This document shows, piece after piece, positions 7,172 through 13,207 of a stretch of DNA of 13,207 nucleotides (the first letter of the stretch is position 1; each line of letters starts with the position of its first letter). The stretch comes from an uncultured Alphaproteobacteria bacterium (GTDB lineage: Bacteria; Pseudomonadota; Alphaproteobacteria; CAAHEQ01; UBA3637). Where the stretch lies: positions 1 through 13,207 of the forward strand of contig CANREI010000025.1 of NCBI GenBank assembly GCA_947629595.1. The letters are read 5' to 3'. A program made the translations under genes and the position numbers. Under the pieces are notes generated by a model. It did not search any database and was not told the origin of the DNA. It saw nothing but the letters and a program-made list of their open reading frames with translations.

Positions 7172-7207
7172 AAAAAATAATTTCAAAACACGAAAAATAT
7201 TTTGAAA
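7172..7207 (-). terminator. Weak terminator of the 442-residue gene
   Basis: Minus-strand hairpin TTTCAAAA / TTTTGAAA (7200-7207 with 7181-7188) with an 11-nt loop, then a T-rich run TTATTTTTT. It is only 3 nt past the stop codon. The stem holds a single G-C pair, so it may be leaky. Confidence 0.4.
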
Positions 7208-7209
7208 AA

Positions 7210-8538
7210 TTAACCGTTTTCACGCCGTCTGCATCGATTGATGATTGATTTTTTATATTGCTCTTTTTTCTGACTCATTTTTTGCGCTTTGATTTCACTC
7301 TCGATTTTCTTTTTGGTTTTCTCTCGTTTTTCCGCCGGCGTTAAAGCTTTTGCTCTGATTTCACTCAATTCTTTCTTTTTCTGACTTTTCAGCTGATGGA
7401 TTTCACGATTATGCTCAATGCGCAATAATTTTTGTTTTTTCCGCATTTCCAATTCAACAACCGACAAATTTTTCTCAATCGAAACCGATATGAAATGTTG
7501 CTGTTCGGCGGCCTCTTTTTTCCGTGCCTCAACAGCTTCCTTTTTGGCTTGCGCTTCTTGCTCCGCCGCCAAACGATTTTTTTCTTCCTGATTTTTTTGT
7601 ACGATATTCCGATGTTTCTTTTCTTCGTTTGTCAACGCATGATCTTCCAACATTTTAAAGGTTGTTTTTAACACACGTTTCATTTTAGGCAGTGCCATAT
7701 TTGAATCAAATAACGCCGATTCGATTTTAGCGAACACACTGCGAATCACGTCAATGCCGGCACTTTGCCGATGACGCGGCATTTTTCTGATTTTTTGAGA
7801 AGCTTCTACCAGACTCGTTGCACTGTCGTAAATTTCCTGTGAGGTTGCTTTTTTCGTAACCATGTTAAAGCCGAGCGACAGCGACATTTCCTTTGCCTCA
7901 TGAATGATTTTACTGTCTTCATTTTCTCTTTTTTTGGGTTCCGGCACATTTGTTTCTTTCGCGTAAACCACATCTTTGTTTTGAAGGCGTTTTAACAAAT
8001 GTTGATAAAAAAATCGATGTAATTTTAAATTATTTAACTGTTGCAGTTTGTAAATTAAACTGCTTTTAACGGCAGCTGCCCGTTTTTCCGATAACTGCGC
8101 AAAGGGGAGCGGTTCATCCGGTTCAATATTCTTGTTCATTTTTTTGGCAAGATCCATCAAAATCTTTTCCGTTTTTTCTCTCAACACAAGATCATCATAT
8201 AACGGTAAACTTTTAAATTTTTTAATTTCCGTAAAAGAATAAGATTCCGAATCCGTCATGGAAAACCGACATGTATCTATTTTATTTTGCTCCAAAAACT
8301 GTTCAATTTCCTCCGTCGGCACCGTTTCTTCGTTTCGGGGCGAAGAATAGTATAAAACCATCGGATTCCAGTTCGGAAAAGCTTTGAAACACGCTTCAAC
8401 AACGGCTTTTCTGTTTTCATTTTCAACCAAAAAATCAGGTTGTTTCTTCCCCCGTCGCAACAGGCGATATAATTGCGTATCTTCCAACCGATCAGGCAAT
8501 CCGAATTGACAAACTTTTTCTTTTCTTAATATTCCCAT
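7210..8538 (-). CDS. Hypothetical basic coiled-coil protein, 442 residues
   Basis: I do not recognise this family. There is no signal peptide or transmembrane segment, so it is probably cytoplasmic. Residues 1-115 look like a globular domain, containing a Trp/Pro/Tyr-rich stretch (FPNWNPMVLYYSSP, 54-67). Residues 115-190 are helical, ending in a Leu/His/Phe-rich segment. Residues 205-300 are helical with Met, Lys and Arg. Residues 303-425 form a long, highly charged Lys/Glu/Ala coiled coil. The C-terminus is very basic (KKSIINRCRRRENG), which could favour nucleic-acid or membrane contact. GGAG at 8545-8548 is 6 nt before the ATG and the promoter is near-consensus, so expression is likely. It lies between hydG and the channel gene, each separately promoted, so its place gives no functional hint. 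Confidence 0.7.
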   Translation of the reverse strand: MGILRKEKVCQFGLPDRLEDTQLYRLLRRGKKQPDFLVENENRKAVVEACFKAFPNWNPMVLYYSSPRNEETVPTEEIEQFLEQNKIDTCRFSMTDSESYSFTEIKKFKSLPLYDDLVLREKTEKILMDLAKKMNKNIEPDEPLPFAQLSEKRAAAVKSSLIYKLQQLNNLKLHRFFYQHLLKRLQNKDVVYAKETNVPEPKKRENEDSKIIHEAKEMSLSLGFNMVTKKATSQEIYDSATSLVEASQKIRKMPRHRQSAGIDVIRSVFAKIESALFDSNMALPKMKRVLKTTFKMLEDHALTNEEKKHRNIVQKNQEEKNRLAAEQEAQAKKEAVEARKKEAAEQQHFISVSIEKNLSVVELEMRKKQKLLRIEHNREIHQLKSQKKKELSEIRAKALTPAEKREKTKKKIESEIKAQKMSQKKEQYKKSIINRCRRRENG

Positions 8539-8578
8539 GGCAAACTCCGTCGATGAAGGTTATACATTGATTAAAGCA

Positions 8579-8607
8579 AGTATACCCCGCAAAGAATTTT
8601 TTGTCAA
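8579..8607 (-). promoter_or_regulatory. Strong sigma70 promoter of the 442-residue gene
   Basis: On the minus strand, TTGACA (8602-8607), exactly 17 nt, then TATACT (8579-8584). An AT-rich inverted repeat (8608-8628) abuts the -35 and could act as an UP element or operator. Confidence 0.75.
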
Positions 8608-8628
8608 GAATATTTTTTAAAAATATTC
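8608..8628. repeat. AT-rich inverted repeat abutting the -35 box
   Basis: GAATATTTTT / AAAAATATTC are 10-bp arms separated by a single base. A 1-nt loop makes a terminator unlikely. An UP-like or protein-binding site is possible, but so is chance in such AT-rich DNA. Confidence 0.4.
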
Positions 8629-8648
8629 AAAAAACAATCAATTGATTG
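8629..8648 (-). terminator. Short terminator-like palindrome after hydG
   Basis: A perfect 14-bp palindrome CAATCAATTGATTG (8635-8648) starts 2 nt past the hydG stop. On the minus strand it is followed by six T (8629-8634). The stem is about 5 bp with a 4-nt loop and two G-C pairs, so at best a weak terminator. Confidence 0.4.
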
Positions 8649-8650
8649 AA

Positions 8651-10069
8651 TTAAAAGCGAAAATCTCTTTCTCCGTTTTGAATTTTAATCATTCTTTCCT
8701 GCACAATTTTCCTGACTTTTTCATTCGGAATATTCATTATTTCCTTTTGAATCAACGATTCACCCACCGCAGCCGTTTTACCGGACGCATAATCAATTAA
8801 ATATTCTTTCAATGTCATTAACGCATTGGGCAAACAACAATTATGAATCTGCCGATTTTTACACAAGGCCATAAAGCGATCGCCGGTGCGTCCTTCCCGA
8901 TAACAAGCCGTGCAAAAACTGGGAATGTAGCCCATTTCCATCAGCCAACACACCACTTCATCCAAAGAACGGGTATCAATCACGTCAAACTGTTCGGATC
9001 GATCATCTTCCGCCTCGGGGTGAACATAACCGCCCACACTGGTTTTGGAACCGCCGCTGATTTGTGAAATACCGTAATGAATCACCCGTTCGCGACATTC
9101 TTTGCTTTCCCGCGTGGACATAATCAGTCCCGTATACGGTACGGCAATGCGAATCACGGCAACAATCTTGGCAAAAATATCATCATTGATACTGTTATCA
9201 AAAACCGACGGATCAATATCATCGGCATGCCGAATCCGCGGCACGCTGATGGTATGCGGACCGACACCGTGAACGGCTTCCAAATGTTCGGCATGCATTA
9301 AAAGCCCCGTCAGTTCGTAGCGATATCCTTCCAACCCGAACAAAACACCCAAGCCCACATCATCGATACCGCCTTCCATGGCCCTGTCCATGGCTTCGGT
9401 GTGCCATGCGTAATCGTGTTTCGGGCCGCTCGGATGCAATTCTTCATAACTTTTCTTGTTATATGTTTCCTGAAACAAAATATAAGTGCCGATTCCCGCC
9501 TCTTTGAGTTTGCGATAATTTTCAACCGTTGTTGCGGCAATATTCACGTTAACCCGCCGAATCGCACCGTTTTTATGCTTAATGGAATAAATGGTATGAA
9601 TACAATCCAAAATATATTCAATCGGATTGTTAATCGGATCTTCGCCCGATTCGATGGCCAATCGTTTATGACCCATATCTTGCAGCGCCGTTACCTCTTT
9701 AATTAAATCATCTTTGGTGAGCTTTTTACGGGCAATATGCTTGTTTCTGCCGTGAAACGGACAATAAACGCATTCGTTGATACAATAATTTGATAAATAA
9801 AGCGGTGCAAACAAAACAATGCGATTCCCGTAAAATTCTTTTTTAATTTGTTCGGCCAACGCAAAAATTTCCGCATTTTTTCCTTCATCGGTACAATCTA
9901 ACAAAAGCAAGGCTTCCCGATGAGATAAACCTTTATATTGTTTTGCTTTTTTTAAAATTTCATCAATCAGTTGCAAATCATTTTTATGCGAATCGGCGTA
10001 AGAAAGCGATTCTGAAATTTCCGTATGACTGATAAATTCTTCGGCCTTTAATGATTGAGGATTATACAT
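8651..10069 (-). CDS. hydG: [FeFe]-hydrogenase H-cluster maturase HydG (radical SAM tyrosine lyase)
   Basis: HydG cleaves tyrosine to p-cresol, CO and cyanide, and assembles the Fe(CO)2(CN) unit passed on to build the H-cluster of [FeFe]-hydrogenase. The 472-residue length is typical. The radical-SAM cluster motif is C96-X3-C100-X2-C103 (CINECVYC). The C-terminal auxiliary-cluster motif CX2C-X22-C is C386, C389 and C412 (CTACYREGRTG ... NCCLPNA); this separates HydG from its paralogue ThiH. Other family segments are ETYNKKSYEELHPSGPKHDY, GIDDVGLGVLFGLEGYRYE and SVPRIRHADD. Start: an in-frame GTG at 10078 overlaps the Shine-Dalgarno itself, so I chose the ATG at 10069, 8 nt after AAAAGGAG. No hydE, hydF or hydrogenase structural gene is in the window. 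It diverges from the thiol-redox operon. Confidence 0.95.
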   Translation of the reverse strand: MYNPQSLKAEEFISHTEISESLSYADSHKNDLQLIDEILKKAKQYKGLSHREALLLLDCTDEGKNAEIFALAEQIKKEFYGNRIVLFAPLYLSNYCINECVYCPFHGRNKHIARKKLTKDDLIKEVTALQDMGHKRLAIESGEDPINNPIEYILDCIHTIYSIKHKNGAIRRVNVNIAATTVENYRKLKEAGIGTYILFQETYNKKSYEELHPSGPKHDYAWHTEAMDRAMEGGIDDVGLGVLFGLEGYRYELTGLLMHAEHLEAVHGVGPHTISVPRIRHADDIDPSVFDNSINDDIFAKIVAVIRIAVPYTGLIMSTRESKECRERVIHYGISQISGGSKTSVGGYVHPEAEDDRSEQFDVIDTRSLDEVVCWLMEMGYIPSFCTACYREGRTGDRFMALCKNRQIHNCCLPNALMTLKEYLIDYASGKTAAVGESLIQKEIMNIPNEKVRKIVQERMIKIQNGERDFRF

Positions 10070-10110
10070 TTTTTTCACTCCTTTTCTTATTATTTTTTAA
10101 TCTGAACGCT

Positions 10111-10139
10111 ATTTTATGTCCAAAAAACACATTCTTCAA
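10111..10139 (-). promoter_or_regulatory. Probable hydG promoter
   Basis: On the minus strand, TTGAAG (10134-10139), a 17-nt spacer and TAAAAT (10111-10116), giving a leader of about 35 nt before the ATG. Confidence 0.5.
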
Positions 10140-10168
10140 TCTTTTTTTTCAAAAATATCATTTTTTTC

Positions 10169-10198
10169 TTGCACTTTGTTACTAACATTGTATAAAAT
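10169..10198 (+). promoter_or_regulatory. Promoter of the thiol-redox operon
   Basis: TTGCAC (10169-10174) with TATAAA at 10191-10196 (16-nt spacer) or TAAAAT at 10193-10198 (18 nt). It lies downstream of the earliest in-frame ATG (10116), which supports the start at 10227. Confidence 0.5.
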
Positions 10199-10226
10199 AG
10201 TCTTTGTAACCAATGAAGGGTGCCTA

Positions 10227-10601
10227 ATGAAAAAAATTATTTCTATAATATTCTTGATGATTGCTTTATTTTTCGGCATCACGGCTTGTTCTTTACCGGG
10301 AGAAGATTCCGATATTGTTATATTCACGCAAACGGGTTGTCCGCATTGTGAGCATGCCTTAACATATATTAATACGGTTGTAAAAAATGATTTTCCGACC
10401 ATAACCGTTTCCGAATTCAATATTCGGGAAAGTGACGAAAATTATCAGCTGTTCTTAAAATATGTTAAAAAATATCTGCCGGAAGAAAAGCACATCGGAA
10501 CACCGCTTATCATCAGTAACGGAAAAGTGTTTATGGGATGGAATCCCGAAACACAACAAAACTTTTCCGATCATTTAAAACAACTTAACCAAACAAAATA
10601 A
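10227..10601 (+). CDS. Thioredoxin/glutaredoxin-fold lipoprotein (CPHC)
   Basis: A 124-residue protein with a lipoprotein signal peptide (1-20, lipobox ITAC, lipidated C21) and a compact thioredoxin-fold domain. IVIFTQTGCPHCEHAL gives the redox motif C38-P-H-C41, and GTPLIISNGKVFMGW gives the cis-proline loop at T92-P93. The CPHC motif is the same as in DsbA; the size and the 'fTqtgCphC' style are glutaredoxin-like. It would act on thiols at the periplasmic face of a membrane. Ser at +2 would favour outer-membrane sorting under the enterobacterial Lol rule, which may not hold here. GAAGGG at 10215-10220 is 6 nt before the ATG; extending upstream would bury the lipoprotein signal. It is 10 nt ahead of the DsbA-like gene and almost surely co-transcribed. 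Confidence 0.82.
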   Translation: MKKIISIIFLMIALFFGITACSLPGEDSDIVIFTQTGCPHCEHALTYINTVVKNDFPTITVSEFNIRESDENYQLFLKYVKKYLPEEKHIGTPLIISNGKVFMGWNPETQQNFSDHLKQLNQTK

Positions 10602-10611
10602 GGAGGAAAAT

Positions 10612-11505
10612 ATGAAAAAAACCAAAACAACCAAAACAATCCCCGCTCGTGATGACGTCACGCCTGCGCAAACGCAATCATGCTGCTGCGGTTGCCGTAC
10701 ATCATTCGGCTTATTGAAAACGGTGTGCATTTGTGCTTCCATTTTAGGAGCCGGACTAATCGTTTCTACCAGTATCTTAATGCGTCCGATGCCGCAAATG
10801 ATTCGCTCAACCGTTCCGTTACCTTCTCCGAGAATCAATGATTCATCCATTCGGAAATATATTGAAGCGAATCCGAAAGTTATTGTCAATGCCATTGATA
10901 AATATGTTAAAGAAACCGGAAAAAAAGAAGCCGAAAAAGCCAAACCGGCCGCCCCGCAACAACCGCAAGTTGATTATACGGCTATCGTTAATGAAATTGC
11001 TGCCGATAAAAGCAATTATTCCATGGGTAATCCCAACGGAAAATTCATTATCGTTGAATTCTTTGATCATCAATGCGGCTGGTGCAAAAGAACAAATGCC
11101 GGTTTGCATGAAGCTATTTCCAAACCGGAAGGCAAAAACATTCGCTGGATTGCCGTTGATACACCGATTTTCGGTGCCAAATCGGAAGAAATTGCCCGTT
11201 ATGTGTTAGCCGCCGGCAAACAAGGAAAATATGCGCAAATGCATGAAGCCGTCGGAAAAGAAAGTTCTTTGGATAAAGAAAAATTGATTGCCGTTGCCAC
11301 AAAAATCGGTTTGGATACCAAAAAACTGGAAGCCGATGCCAACAGCGATGAATTGAAAAACAAATTAACGGCCAACAGAAAATATGCCGAACAATTGAAT
11401 ATTAACGGCGTTCCGTTCTTAATTATTAACGGTAAACCCAATCCGGGTGCGTTATTGAACGAAAAATTAGCCGCAACGATTCAAGAATCGCAAAACGTGA
11501 AATAA
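10612..11505 (+). CDS. Membrane-anchored DsbA-family thiol:disulfide oxidoreductase (ScsC/Com1-like)
   Basis: A 297-residue protein. The cytoplasmic head (1-36) is basic and carries a Cys cluster, C24-C25-C26-G-C28. A transmembrane segment (about 37-57) contains C39 and C41. A periplasmic ScsC-N-like helix follows (SIRKYIEANPKVIVNAIDKYV, 79-99), of the kind that oligomerises related proteins. After a Lys/Pro/Gln linker, a DsbA thioredoxin-fold domain begins near 135: FIIVEFFDHQCGWCKRT holds the redox motif C155-G-W-C158, and NGVPFL places the cis-proline at P268. Such proteins oxidise, isomerise or reduce periplasmic disulfides; which one cannot be told from sequence. AAGGAGG just before the ATG and a 10-nt gap place it in one operon with the lipoprotein, a possible partner. 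Tandem terminators follow. Confidence 0.88.
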   Translation: MKKTKTTKTIPARDDVTPAQTQSCCCGCRTSFGLLKTVCICASILGAGLIVSTSILMRPMPQMIRSTVPLPSPRINDSSIRKYIEANPKVIVNAIDKYVKETGKKEAEKAKPAAPQQPQVDYTAIVNEIAADKSNYSMGNPNGKFIIVEFFDHQCGWCKRTNAGLHEAISKPEGKNIRWIAVDTPIFGAKSEEIARYVLAAGKQGKYAQMHEAVGKESSLDKEKLIAVATKIGLDTKKLEADANSDELKNKLTANRKYAEQLNINGVPFLIINGKPNPGALLNEKLAATIQESQNVK

Positions 11506-11508
11506 GAA

Positions 11509-11541
11509 AAAAAACGCTCGTTGATTTCAGCGGGCGTTTTT
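11509..11541 (+). terminator. Terminator of the thiol-redox operon
   Basis: Stem AACGCTCGTTG / CAGCGGGCGTT (11513-11523 with 11528-11538, including G-U pairs), a 4-nt loop ATTT and a T tract to 11541. It begins a few bases after the DsbA-like stop. Confidence 0.85.
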
Positions 11542-11548
11542 ATTTAAT

Positions 11549-11584
11549 AAAAAAGCGACTTTGATTTTTCAAGGTCGCTTTTTT
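11549..11584. terminator. Second, bidirectional terminator
   Basis: A 16-position stem (11549-11564 with 11569-11584) with one wobble and a TTTT loop, an A tract on the left and a T tract on the right. It backs up the operon terminator on the plus strand and ends the MORN-repeat gene on the minus strand, whose stop is about 20 nt away. Confidence 0.85.
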
Positions 11585-11604
11585 TAATCGGTTCACGAAA
11601 AAAA

Positions 11605-12684
11605 TTACTGACAAATTTCTTTTCCGTTTTCAATTTGACAAGATTTTAAAACTTTACCGGTTGAATCCAGCTGTTGAAAAGATTTCTTGATTCCGTTTTC
11701 ATAAACAGCCTGTTCCGTCACCGAACCGTTCGCATCAAAAGTGCGCATAATACCGTCGGGTTTGCCGTTCAGATATTGCATTTCTTTAACGGCAAAGCCT
11801 TTATCGTTCACATCAAAATAAATGCCGGAAATCGGCTTTCGGGTGGTTGAATCCAACCGCACACCATTTTTTTCCACGGTGTTTTTTTGCGTATGAATAA
11901 CCGTTTTGGAATTCAGCTCATCAATTTGCGCGGGAGTGAGTTTTTCTTCTTTTTGATTTTGATAAATCACGCCGCTCGTCACCAATCCGTTTTGATAGAT
12001 TCTTTTTTGCGCCGGTGTTCCGTCATTTTGATAATTTTTATTTTCACCGTTTAATTTATCATGCAGATAATTCATTTCAAACTGCACTTTTCCGTTCGGA
12101 TAATAAATTTTACTCACGCCTTCGCGTTGATTATTGTGAAAATGAAATTCCGATTGCAAGGTGCCGTCTTCATAATATGTTTGAGCAAGTCCTTCATGTT
12201 GATTATTGACATAAGGAACCGTTGATTTCAGTTGTCCCGTTTCGTAATAGGTTGTTTTCGGCCCGTTCAACATATCATCTTTATATATTTCTTTTGCAGA
12301 CGGCTGTCCGTTCGGATAATAAGTAATCAATTCACCGTTTAAGCGATTATTTTGATAAACGGCTTGAATGAGCACATGTCCGTTCTCATCAAATTGCTTA
12401 AAAACACCGTCTTTCAAATTGTTTTTAAAGGTAATGATATGATGCGTTTGTCCGTTTTCGTAAAACCCGCGCGATTCGCCGTTCAAAACACCGTTTTCAA
12501 AAGCACTTTGAAGTTTTCCGCCTTGAATGGTGCGAATCACCGTTCCCGTTAACGGTTTACCCGTCTCCTTTAAATAAAATAACTCGCCTTTTTGTTCGAC
12601 TGCTTCCGGTGAATATTCCGCGGCTAATGCCGGTAAAACGCAGCCCGTTAAAAATGCCGTGAAAGAGAGTGCATATTTATTCAT
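11605..12684 (-). CDS. Secreted MORN/YwqK-type repeat protein
   Basis: A 359-residue protein with a signal peptide (about 1-21, ALA before A22) and no transmembrane segment, so periplasmic or surface. Residues 68-235 are seven uninterrupted units of exactly 24 residues, each starting with (N/D/E)G or a variant, then Y(Y/F)..(N/D/T)G in the middle. Two more units lie at 286-333 and a shorter one at 46-67, making about ten MORN_2-type repeats. The two repeat blocks are joined by a linker (about 240-280). The C-terminus has two Cys (C349, C358), possibly a disulfide, as C15 falls in the signal. Proteins of this group are often annotated as YwqK antitoxins, but no toxin partner is visible here and its export argues against that role. 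CCTCC on the plus strand (12690-12694, GGAGG) is 5 nt before the ATG at 12684. Confidence 0.85.
   Translation of the reverse strand: MNKYALSFTAFLTGCVLPALAAEYSPEAVEQKGELFYLKETGKPLTGTVIRTIQGGKLQSAFENGVLNGESRGFYENGQTHHIITFKNNLKDGVFKQFDENGHVLIQAVYQNNRLNGELITYYPNGQPSAKEIYKDDMLNGPKTTYYETGQLKSTVPYVNNQHEGLAQTYYEDGTLQSEFHFHNNQREGVSKIYYPNGKVQFEMNYLHDKLNGENKNYQNDGTPAQKRIYQNGLVTSGVIYQNQKEEKLTPAQIDELNSKTVIHTQKNTVEKNGVRLDSTTRKPISGIYFDVNDKGFAVKEMQYLNGKPDGIMRTFDANGSVTEQAVYENGIKKSFQQLDSTGKVLKSCQIENGKEICQ
11980..12483 (-). repeat. Seven tandem 72-bp (24-residue) coding repeats
   Basis: The central repeat block of the secreted protein is in register at the protein level, with units starting at residues 68, 92, 116, 140, 164, 188 and 212. 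Key positions are the leading x-G, the Y/F-Y before xG at units +9/+10, and an N-N or D-D near the end. The units are diverged at DNA level, so this is an old expansion rather than a recent slippage array. Confidence 0.8.
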
Positions 12685-12717
12685 AAAAACCTCCGCCTCA
12701 ATAAAAGACACATAAAT

Positions 12718-12746
12718 ATCGTACTTATTTTTTTCTCAATTTTCAA
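12718..12746 (-). promoter_or_regulatory. Probable promoter of the MORN-repeat gene
   Basis: On the minus strand, TTGAAA (12741-12746), a 17-nt spacer and TACGAT (12718-12723), between the hemW stop and the start at 12684. No convincing terminator follows hemW, so some read-through from hemW is possible. Confidence 0.4.
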
Positions 12747-12770
12747 GAATAAAATTCTTATTTACATTCT

Positions 12771-13207
12771 TTATTCCGGTAAAACCGTTAAAATCAATCG
12801 ATTAAGCACAAGCGATCCTTCTTCGCTCGGATAAAATAAGCCGTCTTTCACTTGCCCCCAGCCCACCCGAACGGCTGTTTCAATTCCTTTCGGATTCAGC
12901 AGGGAAACAGGAAACCCCTCCTGCATGAGCCGTAAACCCGTTAAAATTTTTTCTGCCGTTTTTTCCTGTTGTGTCAATTGTGTACAAATCGGCAGTTGTT
13001 TTATCCATGTGTCTACCGACCGCGGATTTTCCGTTGCCGTCAATCCGAGTCGCCCGTGCGCCGCCGGACCGATTCCCAAATAATCCGCTCCGCGCCAATA
13101 AGTCAGATTATGCAAACACTCCAAACCCGCCTTGGCATAGTTTGATATTTCATAGGGCGGACAAGCAGCCTCTCGCATCATCTTGTTTGTCATTAAATAA
13201 AACGTAC
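12771..13207 (-). CDS. hemW: HemW-like radical SAM protein, C-terminal part (cut by window edge)
   Basis: The last ~145 residues of a HemW (coproporphyrinogen III oxidase-like) protein, now viewed as a heme chaperone or insertase. The frame stays open to the right edge; a Met at 13193 is internal, not the start, because residues upstream of it continue in frame. Diagnostic stretches are PPYEISNYAKAG, then LECLHNLTYWRGADYLGIGPAAHGR, the family's most recognisable block after the radical-SAM motif. The C-terminal HemW winged-helix region follows (about KILTGLRLMQEGF to VLPE). The N-terminal CX3CX2C is outside the window and cannot be checked. It ends 86 nt before the MORN-repeat gene on the same strand. 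Confidence 0.9.
   Translation of the reverse strand, partial: TFYLMTNKMMREAACPPYEISNYAKAGLECLHNLTYWRGADYLGIGPAAHGRLGLTATENPRSVDTWIKQLPICTQLTQQEKTAEKILTGLRLMQEGFPVSLLNPKGIETAVRVGWGQVKDGLFYPSEEGSLVLNRLILTVLPE

Noticed and set aside
8651..10069. ThiH (thiamine pathway) as an alternative to HydG
   Set aside because: The C-terminal CX2C-X22-C auxiliary-cluster motif is present, which ThiH lacks, and no thi genes are nearby.
10116..10226. Extended N-terminus for the thioredoxin-fold lipoprotein
   Set aside because: It would cover the promoter and bury the lipoprotein signal peptide; the start at 10227 has a Shine-Dalgarno and gives a proper lipobox.
12685..12711. Nine extra residues at the start of the MORN-repeat protein
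   Set aside because: They overlap the Shine-Dalgarno GGAGG and precede a normal signal peptide starting at 12684.
12745..12759. Inverted repeat AAGAAT-AAA-ATTCTT after hemW
   Set aside because: No T tract follows on the minus strand and it overlaps a -35 box, so it is not a convincing terminator.

Overview
The window is AT-rich (by eye in the high 30s % GC; not computed). It reads as ordinary chromosome from a Gram-negative bacterium: it has Sec signal peptides, a lipoprotein signal, periplasmic thiol-redox proteins, an AsmA-like membrane protein, an MscS-type channel and a peptidoglycan-recycling kinase. The DsbA-like protein, with its ScsC/Com1-like N-terminal segment and CGWC motif, resembles alphaproteobacterial homologues. 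A HydG gene points to an anaerobe with an [FeFe]-hydrogenase. My best guess is an anaerobic, host- or sediment-associated alphaproteobacterium; this is inference, not proof. I see no tRNA, rRNA, mobile element, phage gene or CRISPR array.

Layout. 1-227: a terminator from an upstream gene outside the window, then a T-rich leader. 228-1980: a small HAD-type nucleotidase (+) converging on an AnmK-like kinase (-). 1981-2132: divergent promoters for anmK and an AsmA-like protein (+). 2961-3669: terminator, promoter, frr (ribosome recycling factor) and a bidirectional terminator. 3674-4578: an unknown 133-residue protein (-), diverging from a small secreted coiled-coil protein (+). 4601-4634: a bidirectional terminator shared with a large MscS-family channel gene (-). 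7210-10069: an unknown basic coiled-coil protein and hydG, both on the minus strand with separate promoters. 10227-11505: a two-gene plus-strand operon of a thioredoxin-fold lipoprotein and a membrane-anchored DsbA-like protein. 11509-11584: tandem terminators. 11605-13207: a secreted MORN/YwqK-repeat protein and the 3' part of hemW, both on the minus strand.

Organisation. Nearly every gene is its own transcription unit, with a recognisable -35/-10 promoter, a short leader (roughly 20-35 nt), a clear Shine-Dalgarno and a hairpin terminator. The one convincing operon is the thiol-redox pair, which shares a divergent promoter region with hydG. Several computed open frames begin upstream of the real start, at or near the promoter; I moved those starts to the Met with a good Shine-Dalgarno.

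No complete novel system is evident. The parts most worth a second look are the redox pair, whose DsbA-like protein carries a cytoplasmic Cys cluster, and the unknown 442-residue coiled-coil protein beside hydG. Also notable are the divergent AnmK, the regular 24-residue repeat protein, and frr outside its usual operon.
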